Of a DNA stretch of 64,000 nucleotides, positions 8,800 through 17,296 are shown piece by piece. The stretch is from Enterococcus sp. 9D6_DIV0238. GTDB taxonomy: Bacteria > Bacillota > Bacilli > Lactobacillales > Enterococcaceae. The translations under genes and the position numbers were made by a program. The notes under the pieces were generated by a model, which did no database searches, was not told where the DNA came from, and was given only the letters and a program-made list of their open reading frames with translations. The stretch's first letter is position 1, and each line of letters begins with the position of its first letter. Location of the stretch: contig NZ_CP147246.1 in NCBI RefSeq assembly GCF_002174455.2, positions 957,501 through 1,021,500 on the forward strand, written 5' to 3'.

Positions 8800-10311
8800 T
8801 TACTTAGACTTAATAACAGCTAAAACGAGCGTCACTAGATTTTCTGAATAGTGCATATGATTCTTATTTAGCAAATAAGCCAGTTCAACTTTGTCTTTTA
8901 AACTGAATCGAAAAAAGAAACGTTGGTTCCAGCCTGTACACCAGTCTTTCAGTTGTTTTTCAATTTGATTTTTTACTTGCTGATCAGCAGCCTCTTTGTA
9001 AAGTAGCATTAAATCGAAGAAATAATCCCTTCTATTTTCAGCTGCTAAGATTTTAATGATCGACAATTGCGTAGATAGCTCTTTTCTTTCTTGAAACATC
9101 GGCAACAGTTGCTCTTTGATTGCCAGCGAATAATTTTGGATCAGTCGCTCTATTGCTTTTTTACGTACTTCTCTAGAAGAATCAGAGACATAGTCGACAG
9201 CTAAAGACAACTGTTCTTCTAATGGTAAACAGTTGGACCAGTTCAACACTGACAACCTAATTTTCTTTTGCTTAGCATGGCGTAAAGACAACATCTGCTC
9301 TTGATCTCTGCAATCTTGTAAAAGGGCCAAGCCATGGACCGCACTGTTTAACTGGGTGTCCATTTTCGTAAGATAATAAGCTCTGCAGTCGATTTCTGGG
9401 AAATGCTTCCTCACGTATGCTAATGCCAATTCTTTGATTGCGGTTGTTCGATCTAAAAGTCTCGCTATCATGCGTCGATCCTTCAAGCGATTATTATAAC
9501 ACCATTCACAAGCTAACTTACGAATGATCATACTGTGATGGTTCAATAGTTCGTCTAGGTATTGTTCCTCCCATATCTTTTCTTTTTGAATTTCCCGAAA
9601 TGTCCAGACTAAAATAACTCGATCTTTACTGACTAACCCATTTCTCATCGTTTGTTTTCGATCGTTCTCCTCTAGTAAAAAGCTCCATTTAAAAGCTGTT
9701 CTGGCGCAATCACTATCGAAATTTCGTTGCCCGTTCAATAATAGCTGTGGGCGTTCTAAAACTGATTTCTGCAGTTGGTTATAGATGATCCTATTTTCTT
9801 CATATGTCAGCTGCTTCAGCTGATCGATCAACGGCAAACAAAAAATCAATTCTTGTTCTGAAATGAATCGATTCTTTCCAGTGATCTCTTTGGACGCTCG
9901 TTCCCGCAAGATCTTAAGATGGTCATTCAACATCACTAATAAAAAACGAAGCGGTACTTCTTCGCTCTCTTCAATCAATTTTGACAAAGCAAATTCTCTG
10001 ATATACCCATTGGGATGGCAGGTCAATCCACCCCAAAAGAATGCGGCATGTTTAAATGATAACTGCTGAAGATCGTCTTCACTGATCTCCAGCCAGCACC
10101 AATTGCTCCGACCATATGAAAAAGCGCGTAATTGTTTAAATGTATTTAAAAAACGTTTCGGTGTTTCTTCCTCGAATAGACGACTCAGATCCTCTAAATA
10201 TCGTTCTCGACACTCTTGATCAATAATAATTTTTTGATAGCAATACTTGATTGCATCTGCTGTATTCTTTATTTCCTCATGTTCTGCTTGTAATACCAAC
10301 AACTGACTCAT
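8800..10311 (-). CDS. HEAT-repeat-like alpha-helical protein, 503 aa
   Basis: The protein is almost wholly helical, with repeated 30-40 residue helix pairs such as HHSMIIRKLACEWC, DRTTAIKELALAYVRKHF and SDSSREVRKKAIERLIQNY. This pattern is typical of HEAT-type solenoids used for protein or nucleic-acid binding. No enzyme motif, signal peptide or membrane segment is seen. I cannot name a family with confidence. The start ATG 10309-10311 has the GAGG site at good spacing. It is the first gene of a unit with the SseB-like and 103-aa genes, and divergent from galE. Confidence 0.7.
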   Translation of the reverse strand: MSQLLVLQAEHEEIKNTADAIKYCYQKIIIDQECRERYLEDLSRLFEEETPKRFLNTFKQLRAFSYGRSNWCWLEISEDDLQQLSFKHAAFFWGGLTCHPNGYIREFALSKLIEESEEVPLRFLLVMLNDHLKILRERASKEITGKNRFISEQELIFCLPLIDQLKQLTYEENRIIYNQLQKSVLERPQLLLNGQRNFDSDCARTAFKWSFLLEENDRKQTMRNGLVSKDRVILVWTFREIQKEKIWEEQYLDELLNHHSMIIRKLACEWCYNNRLKDRRMIARLLDRTTAIKELALAYVRKHFPEIDCRAYYLTKMDTQLNSAVHGLALLQDCRDQEQMLSLRHAKQKKIRLSVLNWSNCLPLEEQLSLAVDYVSDSSREVRKKAIERLIQNYSLAIKEQLLPMFQERKELSTQLSIIKILAAENRRDYFFDLMLLYKEAADQQVKNQIEKQLKDWCTGWNQRFFFRFSLKDKVELAYLLNKNHMHYSENLVTLVLAVIKSK

Positions 10312-10408
10312 TTGATTTCCTCATAATTCATTTTATTTTCTTTATTGAAGATAGTTTCATTTTACCATATTAGAATTCTTAATATTTTTATAATCCAAGA
10401 CATTGTAC

Positions 10409-10437
10409 ATGACCTGCAGAAATAGTTTCCCTATACT
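10409..10437 (+). promoter_or_regulatory. Probable galE promoter
   Basis: ATGACC (10409-10414) and TATACT (10432-10437) are 17 bases apart and lie about 48 bases before galE. The GGAGG ribosome site is close to the ATG. Confidence 0.5.
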
Positions 10438-10484
10438 TGAGATAACACTTGTAATCAATCTATGTTTTATCAAGGAGGAAAAGA

Positions 10485-11474
10485 ATGAATATTTTAGTCG
10501 TCGGTGGTGCCGGTTATATTGGTTCCCACGTGGTTAAGCAGTTAGCGGATACAGAGAATCAAATCGTAGTTTTAGATAATCTTCAAACGGGTCACGAAAA
10601 AGCAGTCACAAAACCAGCGATATTTATTCATGGTGATGTAAGAGACAAATCCTTACTTAAAAAATTGTTTGCTGAATATTCATTTGATGTTGTGTTTCAT
10701 TTTGCAGCAAATTCTTCTGTTGAAGAATCAATGAAGGATCCTTTACTTTATTTCAACAACAATGTGTCTGGTCTTATTACACTTTTAGAAGTTATGAATG
10801 AATTCGCAGTGAAAATGATCATCTTCTCTTCAACAGCAGCTGTTTATGGTGATACTTCTGAATCTGTGATTACGGAAAATTCTGAGATCACACCAAAAAA
10901 TCCTTATGGGGAAAGCAAATATATGATGGAAAAAATAATTCAATGGTGTCATACAGCATATGGTATAAACTATGTCGTCTTAAGATATTTCAATGTTGCT
11001 GGAGCGGACCTAACCGGGCTGATTGGGGAAGACCATCGTCCAGAAACACATTTGATCCCTATTGTCTTAGAAGTCCCGATGGGCAAAAGAGAGGCCATCA
11101 CGATTTTTGGAAACGATTATGACACGAACGATGGAACAACAGTCAGAGATTATGTCCATGTGGTCGATTTAGCAGATGCACACTTATCAGCAATGGCTTA
11201 TTTGCTTGAGAGAAATGAAAGTACGATTTTCAATGTGGGTAGTTCTGTTGGTTTTTCTACACTGGAAATCATTCATAAAATTGAAGAGCAGACAGAAAAG
11301 ACGATTCCAATCAAGTATGGCGAACGCCGAGAAGGTGATCCACATTCATTGATTGCTTCCAGTGAAAAAATCAAAGATGTCTTAGGCTGGGCTCCTCTTC
11401 ATACTGACTTAGATTCAATTATTGAGAGTGCTTGGTCTTGGCATTTAAATCATCCAAATGGGTACGAGGAATAA
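10485..11474 (+). CDS. galE: UDP-glucose 4-epimerase
   Basis: GalE interconverts UDP-glucose and UDP-galactose using bound NAD. The 329-aa protein has the Rossmann motif GGAGYIGSH at residues 7-15, VFHFAA, the Ser in IFSSTAAVYG and the catalytic YGESK (Tyr-x3-Lys). It also has RYFNVAGA and the C-terminal GWAP. It stands alone rather than in a gal operon, so a cell-envelope polysaccharide role is as likely as galactose use (inference). It has its own promoter and a strong terminator. Length is normal. Confidence 0.95.
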   Translation: MNILVVGGAGYIGSHVVKQLADTENQIVVLDNLQTGHEKAVTKPAIFIHGDVRDKSLLKKLFAEYSFDVVFHFAANSSVEESMKDPLLYFNNNVSGLITLLEVMNEFAVKMIIFSSTAAVYGDTSESVITENSEITPKNPYGESKYMMEKIIQWCHTAYGINYVVLRYFNVAGADLTGLIGEDHRPETHLIPIVLEVPMGKREAITIFGNDYDTNDGTTVRDYVHVVDLADAHLSAMAYLLERNESTIFNVGSSVGFSTLEIIHKIEEQTEKTIPIKYGERREGDPHSLIASSEKIKDVLGWAPLHTDLDSIIESAWSWHLNHPNGYEE

Positions 11475-11480
11475 AAAAAT

Positions 11481-11522
11481 AAACATCCATGTAACGCATC
11501 AAACCGCGTTACATGGATGTTT
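11481..11522. terminator. Bidirectional terminator between galE and DUF2200 gene
   Basis: A 17-bp perfect stem (AAACATCCATGTAACGC and its complement) with an 8-base loop is flanked by A and T runs. It serves galE (+) and the convergent DUF2200 gene (-). Confidence 0.92.
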
Positions 11523-11538
11523 ATTTTACTAGCTATGT

Positions 11539-11895
11539 CTATTTCCGCAAAATCTTTTCCATTGCTTTTCCTTTTGCTAATTCGTCTACTAATTTATCCA
11601 GATAACGGATTTTTTGCATCAATTCATCTTCAATGTCTTCCACTCGATACCCGCAAATAACCCCTTTGATCAGAGATACATTTGGATTAAGCTGCGGCGC
11701 TTCTTCGAAAAATGTTTCAAAATCATTCATTGAATCAATTTGACCTTGCAGCTCTTTTTCATCATAGCCTGTCAGCCAAAAAATAATTTCATCAACTTCT
11801 GCTTTCGTCCGTCCTTTTTTCTCTGCTTTTTGTATATAAAGCGGGTAAACGCTCGCAAAGGACATCTCAAAAATCCTCGGTTTCTTTTCAGTCAT
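11539..11895 (-). CDS. DUF2200 family protein
   Basis: This 118-aa soluble protein matches the DUF2200 family. The N-terminus has [28 protein letters not shown] split by the usual spacing, followed by IIFWLTGY and [16 protein letters not shown]. The function is unknown. Some relatives are described as small cytoplasmic proteins near stress genes. It has a GGAG ribosome site and lies convergent with galE across a shared terminator. The neighbouring 91-aa gene upstream is 42 bases away and may share its transcript. Confidence 0.85.
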   Translation of the reverse strand: MTEKKPRIFEMSFASVYPLYIQKAEKKGRTKAEVDEIIFWLTGYDEKELQGQIDSMNDFETFFEEAPQLNPNVSLIKGVICGYRVEDIEDELMQKIRYLDKLVDELAKGKAMEKILRK

Positions 11896-11937
11896 TTCTT
11901 CTCCAACCTTTCATTGATCAGATTTTTACTTTAGTAT

Positions 11938-12213
11938 TCAGTCTTCAGAATCGTCTTTGTCCTTTTCTTGACGGAGTTGATTTATCACTGATAATAGTTC
12001 TTGAGTTTTTCTTTGTTCAACTTGCTTCAGACACCCTGCAATACGACTTAGATAATCTTTTTTCTCCAGCTCAAGTTTTTCATCCAAAGATATTTTTTGA
12101 GCCTTTTTTTGAATACTCGTATTGATAGAACGTTTATGTTCTTTCTCTTTGCTCTTGCTTATTATAATTAACAGCAAGACAAAAATCAAAAATAGAATGA
12201 TCCACAACCCCAT
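11938..12213 (-). CDS. Small membrane-anchored protein, 91 aa
   Basis: An N-terminal membrane segment (residues 2-19, very rich in Leu and Ile) is followed by a charged, coiled-coil-prone region (about 20-80) and an acidic end (KDKDDSED). I do not recognise the family. The topology suggests an anchor with a cytoplasmic coiled coil. It lies between the amidohydrolase terminator and the DUF2200 gene. There is no enzyme motif. Confidence 0.6.
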   Translation of the reverse strand: MGLWIILFLIFVLLLIIISKSKEKEHKRSINTSIQKKAQKISLDEKLELEKKDYLSRIAGCLKQVEQRKTQELLSVINQLRQEKDKDDSED

Positions 12214-12292
12214 GATTTTTCACTACCTATCCTTTTTTATCACTAATAGCTGACTCTTTCAATTTTGTCGTTTTTTTTTTTGAAAAAGTTCT

Positions 12293-12361
12293 AAAAAAAG
12301 AGCGAGAAAAAGAAGTCTGCTCTAAGATTTAAGACAAAACTACTTGCTTCTCGCTTTTTTT
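12293..12361 (-). terminator. Terminator after the M20 amidohydrolase gene
   Basis: The arms AGCGAGAA (12301-12308) and TTCTCGCT (12348-12355) are flanked by A and T runs. On the minus strand the stem is followed by a T run, 50 bases after the amidohydrolase stop. Confidence 0.75.
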
Positions 12362-12411
12362 CGATTTAGTGTTTAAAATAAACCGAATGTTATCCTGATT
12401 CTCTCGATTTA

Positions 12412-13578
12412 TTATTGACCTAAAATATCTAAGATGATTTGAGTATGCATTGCTGCACCTGTTTTGAAGCAGTCTTCCATGATTTTAAATTTTGGATGGT
12501 GATTCATATAGCCGCAGCCTTCAGCTGCTGTTCCTCCACCTAAAATAAAGAAAGATCCTGGCTTGACATCTGTATAAGCAGAAAAATCTTCACCGCCCAT
12601 CATTTTAGGCGCTTCAAACATTTGCGTCTTTCCAACAACTTTTTCTGCCGCTGCCAGCACTAAATCTGTTGCAGCACTATCATTGTTGACCTCACTGTAC
12701 CCTAAAAGATAATCCAGATCATACGTTGCATCGTACATCTTACAAACATGATCGATGATAGCTTCGATCCGTTGTTTGACATATTGACGAATTTCTTTGT
12801 CATTCGTACGAACCGTTCCTTGAATCTGTGCGGTATCCGGAATGACATTTGCTGTTTTACCCGCATTGAATTCACCGATCGAAATCACTGCATTGGAAAA
12901 CGGACTGATGTTACGTGAAACAATATTGTTTAAGTTATTGATGATTTCAACACCGATCATGATCGGATCAACTGAAAGTTCTGGTGTCGAACCATGTGAT
13001 CCTTTTCCTTGAATCTTCAATGTAAAGACATCAGAAGCGGCACTAGCAGCACCTTTTCTTGTACCGATCATGCCCACAGGAATGTTTGGGGCAATATGCA
13101 GACCAAACACTAGATCCACATCATCCATTACTCCTGCTTCAACTAATAGCTTCGCGCCACCTGGTGGTTCTTCTTCTGCCGGTTGAAAAATGAATTTCAC
13201 AGTACCAGCAATTTTATCCTGCATCTCTGTCAGTGTTTTCACCGCGCCTAAAAGCATCGCTGTATGTGTATCGTGCCCACAAGCATGCATCACACCTGGA
13301 TTTTCAGATGGAAATTCAACATCTGCCTCCTCAACAATAGGTAATGCATCGATATCCGCTCTTAATGCGATCGTCTTGCCTGGCTTGCTACCTTTTAAAA
13401 TTGCGATCACACTATTTTCTGTCAACGTGCTGACTTCCAAATTAGGAAATTCAGCTAAGACCGATTGAATGTATTTAGCTGTCTCAACTTCGTGAAAGGA
13501 TAACTCGGGGTGACGATGTAAATGTCTTCTCCATTTCACCATTTCTGCCTGCGGCATTTTCTCTTGGATATTTGTCAT
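12412..13578 (-). CDS. M20 family amidohydrolase / N-acyl-L-amino-acid deacylase
   Basis: This 388-aa metallohydrolase of the M20D type (hippurate hydrolase / N-acetyl-diaminopimelate deacetylase-like) has RRHLHRHPELSFHE at residues 17-30. It also has the metal ligands HACGHDTHTAMLLGA, the EEEPPGGA catalytic-glutamate segment, GLHIAP and the C-terminal NHHPKF. It removes acyl groups from amino acids or peptides in the cytoplasm, and the exact substrate is not shown by sequence. It follows the MFS transporter gene by 36 bases, so a linked uptake-and-cleavage unit is likely. Confidence 0.9.
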   Translation of the reverse strand: MTNIQEKMPQAEMVKWRRHLHRHPELSFHEVETAKYIQSVLAEFPNLEVSTLTENSVIAILKGSKPGKTIALRADIDALPIVEEADVEFPSENPGVMHACGHDTHTAMLLGAVKTLTEMQDKIAGTVKFIFQPAEEEPPGGAKLLVEAGVMDDVDLVFGLHIAPNIPVGMIGTRKGAASAASDVFTLKIQGKGSHGSTPELSVDPIMIGVEIINNLNNIVSRNISPFSNAVISIGEFNAGKTANVIPDTAQIQGTVRTNDKEIRQYVKQRIEAIIDHVCKMYDATYDLDYLLGYSEVNNDSAATDLVLAAAEKVVGKTQMFEAPKMMGGEDFSAYTDVKPGSFFILGGGTAAEGCGYMNHHPKFKIMEDCFKTGAAMHTQIILDILGQ

Positions 13579-13614
13579 TCTGGTTCCTCCTTCAGGGTGT
13601 ATCTATCATAGTAT

Positions 13615-14814
13615 TTATTTTTGCTTCACAAATAAAATCGTAACTGCAGTCAATAATCCTGCTACTAAAAAGAAATAAAAAGTCGAAATATATTGCCCTC
13701 CAGATAATTCTACTAATTGACCGATCAATGTCGGCGCAACAAACCCGCCAAGAATTCCTCCTGTAGCAAGTGTACTATAACTCGGGGCAAATTTTGCTCC
13801 TTCAAATATTTTTAAAGGAATACTCATCATCGAAACAAAGGAAATGATCAAAAAGAAATTAGCTAATCCCATAACTAATGACAATAACACAAGATTTCCG
13901 ATGAAGTATGATGAAAAGGTGGCTAAAGTTCCTAAAACAGCTGTAACTGCTACGACCGTTTTTTCCATATTCTGAAAGAAACGACCGACGATATAGCTGC
14001 CGCCAATAGAGCCGATCAACATAAATAGACCACCCACACTGCTAACGATCGCTGCGCCATTTAGATCTAATCCACGCTCTCCCGTTAAAAAGCTCGGCAA
14101 CCAATTTGACAATCCATATAAAATACAATTAAGGAAAAACGCACTGAAGAATATGATCCAAACACGGATATCCGACCAGATTTGCCAAATCGATAGCTTA
14201 TCTGTCTTAGTAGCAACAGCAATTTCCTGTTCTTCTATTTTCTCTTTTCTTGGGATCACCAAAATAAGGAATATCGCAATCAAGACAGCGACTACAGTCA
14301 AAATCAGGTAAGCATTTTTCCAACCAGCTTTGGTAATGATCGGTGATAAAACTAACGGACCAATGAACCCGGCGACTCCAGCAGAAGACAGCAGTATCCC
14401 TTGTGCAAAGGTCCGCTTTTCGGGTGCAAAATTCACCGTAACTTCCTTACTTGCCGAAGAGGCATAACCGGAATGCGCAAGAAATCCTGTTAAAAAGCGA
14501 AGAGACATAAACATGATCAATGATGTCCCAAAACCAAATAGTAAAGAAAACAAGCCCATCCCCAATACAGAACCGATCAAAACAATTCTTGAACCAGCCT
14601 TGTTGATCACTAGCCCCATTGGGATCTGCATCAACGCATAGCCTAGGAAAAAGGCACTCATGATCATTCCTTTCGCCGCAGGCTCAAGTCCAAATTCTTC
14701 TGAAATCGGGATCAAAGAATACCCTACTGACATTTTATCGATATAGACCATCGTATACCCTAAAAATAGTGCAATTAATAACAACCCTGTCCTTTTTGAT
14801 TCTTTTTTCTCCAT
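13615..14814 (-). CDS. MFS transporter (anion:cation symporter-like)
   Basis: This 399-aa protein has twelve predicted membrane segments. It has the family marker GYTMVYIDKMSVGYSLIP in TM1 and the loop 2-3 motif with GLVINKAGSRIV. It resembles the ACS branch of the major facilitator superfamily, which moves organic anions with protons. It is the first gene of a two-gene unit with the M20 amidohydrolase, so an acylated amino acid or a similar carboxylate is a reasonable substrate guess. The ribosome site GGAGG is close to ATG 14812-14814. Confidence 0.85.
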   Translation of the reverse strand: MEKKESKRTGLLLIALFLGYTMVYIDKMSVGYSLIPISEEFGLEPAAKGMIMSAFFLGYALMQIPMGLVINKAGSRIVLIGSVLGMGLFSLLFGFGTSLIMFMSLRFLTGFLAHSGYASSASKEVTVNFAPEKRTFAQGILLSSAGVAGFIGPLVLSPIITKAGWKNAYLILTVVAVLIAIFLILVIPRKEKIEEQEIAVATKTDKLSIWQIWSDIRVWIIFFSAFFLNCILYGLSNWLPSFLTGERGLDLNGAAIVSSVGGLFMLIGSIGGSYIVGRFFQNMEKTVVAVTAVLGTLATFSSYFIGNLVLLSLVMGLANFFLIISFVSMMSIPLKIFEGAKFAPSYSTLATGGILGGFVAPTLIGQLVELSGGQYISTFYFFLVAGLLTAVTILFVKQK

Positions 14815-15151
14815 AAAGACCTCCTCAAACGATAAAAACTGTGAGCTTATTCTCTAAATGAAAAAATAAATGTCGTTTTTGATTGACTTGATCGACAAAT
14901 GTTTTTCTTCCCCACAATAATTGCTCATTCTTATAGTATAATCTATTACTTAACGAAAAAAAAGAATAACATGGCATTATTATTAAAAAAAAGTGAACGA
15001 AACATTATTTTAAGCTAAGTATATACACCATTTATTCTGATTTAAAATCAAGTAACAATTTAAGCTACCATAAAAAAAGTTCGAAAGTCAAGATATCCCC
15101 CAAAATGGGTATTTGACTTTCAAACTTTTTATATAACACGTTGATTTATTG
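14815..15151. other. Intergenic region upstream of the MFS gene, with terminator
   Basis: This AT-rich region of 337 bases holds the promoter side of the MFS operon and the terminator of the SHOCT gene (15073-15130). No further gene is seen. Confidence 0.5.
15073..15130. terminator. Rho-independent terminator after the SHOCT gene
   Basis: A long interrupted stem has outer arms AAAAAAGTTCGAAAGTCAA and TTGACTTTCAAACTTTTT and an inner ATATCCC / GGGTAT pair, with A and T runs at its ends. It is active in the minus direction and possibly in both. Confidence 0.85.
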
Positions 15152-15439
15152 TTATTGTTTTAGTAACTCTTTTTTGTGCAGGTATTCTTCTTCTGAGATC
15201 GTTCCTTTTACAAACTCTTCATCTAATAGATCAAGAGCAGATGAATAAGCACTAGCAGGGGCTGAATTTGAAGTATTTTTGATCATAGCCTCATGACTTT
15301 GATCCCTTTGATTCTTCAAAAAGTAAATCACCGCAACAATCAGCACAGCGATCACTAACCACCAAATAAAGCCCATTCCTAATATATTTCCCCGCATCAT
15401 CCCGCGGCTGCCATTAAAGTAAGTTGAACAATAGCCCAT
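15152..15439 (-). CDS. SHOCT domain membrane protein
   Basis: The 95-aa protein has a Gly/Met-rich N-terminus, one membrane segment (about residues 22-40, FIWWLVIAVLIVAVIYFL) and a C-terminal SHOCT domain (ALDLLDEEFVKGTISEEEY, about 67-90). SHOCT is a short module found at protein ends, thought to mediate oligomerisation. The function of this protein is unknown. GGAGAG precedes the ATG. It lies after the two-component operon and is separated from it by about 85 bases. Confidence 0.82.
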   Translation of the reverse strand: MGYCSTYFNGSRGMMRGNILGMGFIWWLVIAVLIVAVIYFLKNQRDQSHEAMIKNTSNSAPASAYSSALDLLDEEFVKGTISEEEYLHKKELLKQ

Positions 15440-15524
15440 TTCGACACTCTCCTATCTCGTTTTTACTTAGTATAAAGACAAAATATGGCAAAAGTGTGTC
15501 GAAATCATTCCTCATCTCAGATTC

Positions 15525-16574
15525 TCAAAGAGAAATATGCTGGATCAATTTTTCATAAGAAGCAAAGGATGGATGCTTCGTGATTTCCCCTTCAGTGATC
15601 ACCAATGACTGCTGATCGACGATCGCTTTTGTGAGGCGATCAGAAAACTCGGTAAAATCATTCGCTGTGTCTTCATTATAAGTCAATGAATAATACTTTG
15701 ATTGACGATAGTACTTTTTCAATTGCTCAGATTTGATTGCTTGCGGCTGATCTGCAAAATATTCATCATAACGCGCTGAATCGATTTTTCCTTCTGTTAC
15801 AGTCAATTGAAGTCTGCCGATCAGCCCATCACCAAAATCTTCTGCATAACCAATATATTTTGTGTCTGACGGCTGACGAATTTGGTCCGCCAACTCAGCA
15901 GCGATCACCATTAGCCCTTCTCTAGCACTTGTAGATGAGCCTTTGACTGTATTAAAATGACCATCGACTCGATTTTCTTCACGCATTTGCTTTTCAACAA
16001 ACGTAATACCATTCACTACTGTAACTAGCGTTTCGTCTGTTCTTGGATTTTGTGCCTGAAAAAATGCATAGTCGGACAATCGTTTGTTTGCTCCCGCGTA
16101 TTTTGATTCATAATAGTTCTCAGCCCCATATTCATTGAATTCTACATTTACGATCGTATTCGCATCATCTGTGACGATTTCAACAATGCCTTTATTTCCG
16201 ACATCAAAGTAACCTTCATTCGTGAAGTAATTTCCTTCCAATAATCCTAACGGCGGCTGATTTGACCAAAACATTTTTTTCAGCTTCTCTTCATAAGTAT
16301 AGATAGGTTTAGGATTTGAGCCGAATGTTGTTTGTGTTGCTCCTGTCACGACATCATAATTATAAGAGGTGTCTTCAAAGCTCAGCTTATTGACAATCTG
16401 CTCATTTGTTTCCGTCTGACTGGATGATGTTGGTTTTTTTTCAGTCGAATTGAATATGGCTTTCTTTTCTATCGTAGTTGATCTTTGTGTCTCTTTCCTT
16501 TGATCCGGCTTACAACCGACAAGAACGGTCAGAACGCATACAACCAAACCAGCCAGTACGTAATTTTTTCTCAT
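15525..16574 (-). CDS. Lipoprotein with two FMN-binding-like repeats
   Basis: This 349-aa surface lipoprotein has a signal peptide of about 20 residues with the lipobox LVGC (Cys21), then a Ser/Thr/Lys-rich linker and two related globular halves. Each half carries a short beta signature (VEIVTDDANTIVNVEFNEYG; LQLTVTEGKIDSARYDEYF) and a small motif (VTGATQTT; VKGSSTSAREG). These resemble FMN-binding domains of extracellular electron-transfer or Nqr-associated proteins. Flavin attachment is not proved, because the canonical DGxSGAT is altered. It is the last gene of the lipoprotein / kinase / regulator operon, 20 bases after the regulator. Confidence 0.65.
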   Translation of the reverse strand: MRKNYVLAGLVVCVLTVLVGCKPDQRKETQRSTTIEKKAIFNSTEKKPTSSSQTETNEQIVNKLSFEDTSYNYDVVTGATQTTFGSNPKPIYTYEEKLKKMFWSNQPPLGLLEGNYFTNEGYFDVGNKGIVEIVTDDANTIVNVEFNEYGAENYYESKYAGANKRLSDYAFFQAQNPRTDETLVTVVNGITFVEKQMREENRVDGHFNTVKGSSTSAREGLMVIAAELADQIRQPSDTKYIGYAEDFGDGLIGRLQLTVTEGKIDSARYDEYFADQPQAIKSEQLKKYYRQSKYYSLTYNEDTANDFTEFSDRLTKAIVDQQSLVITEGEITKHPSFASYEKLIQHISL

Positions 16575-16594
16575 TTAAACTTCCTTTCTATCGA

Positions 16595-17296
16595 TCATGT
16601 ATTGAAGCGATAACCGCTGCCCCAAATAGTTTCTATCGGTATTTCTGATAAATTCGCTTTCTTCAATTTTTCTCTGATACGTCCAACATGTACTACCACA
16701 GTATATATATCGCTGTCCAGATCATCCATAGCCCAAACCTGACGAAAAAGCTGTTCTTTCATCCAAACCCGATTCGGGTGTGTCATAAAGAAAAGTAATA
16801 AATCAAATTCTTTCGTTGTAAAAATGACCTCTTTCCCTAAAACATGGACTCTACGGGCACTTTTATCAATTACGATTTGGTTGCTTTCAATCGTTTCATT
16901 CGCTGAATCTGAACCTGTTAGTAGTTGGTAACGTTTGATATGTGCCTGTACTCTGGCTACTAATTCACTTGGACTAAATGGTTTGGTAAGATAATCGTCC
17001 GCACCTAGACCTAATCCTCTGATTTTGTCGATATCTTCTTTTTTAGCAGAAACGATCATCAAGGGAATATTCTTTTTTTCTCTGATCCTTCTGCAAATTT
17101 CAAATCCATCCATCGATGGCAGCATGATATCTACGACGATCAAGTCAAAAGGCTCATTCAGTGCTCTGGTCAAGCCAACTTTTCCATCACTAGAGATTTC
17201 AGCTTCCATTTGATTGATTTCAAGATAATCTTTTTGTAATTCTGCAATGCTTGCATCATCTTCAATTAGTAATATCCTTGATTTTTTATCAGACAT
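16595..17296 (-). CDS. OmpR-family response regulator
   Basis: This 233-aa regulator has a receiver domain with acidic pocket Asp13/Asp14, phosphoacceptor Asp56 (DLIVVDIMLP), Ser83 and Lys105 (LTKPFSPSEL). A C-terminal winged-helix DNA-binding domain follows (TTKEFDLLLFF, QVWAMDDLDSD, IWGSGYRF). The start used is ATG 17294-17296, eight bases after GGAGG. A TTG further upstream in frame is not needed. Its start lies inside the end of the kinase gene, so the two are translationally coupled. The unusual order is kinase before regulator. Confidence 0.93.
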   Translation of the reverse strand: MSDKKSRILLIEDDASIAELQKDYLEINQMEAEISSDGKVGLTRALNEPFDLIVVDIMLPSMDGFEICRRIREKKNIPLMIVSAKKEDIDKIRGLGLGADDYLTKPFSPSELVARVQAHIKRYQLLTGSDSANETIESNQIVIDKSARRVHVLGKEVIFTTKEFDLLLFFMTHPNRVWMKEQLFRQVWAMDDLDSDIYTVVVHVGRIREKLKKANLSEIPIETIWGSGYRFNT

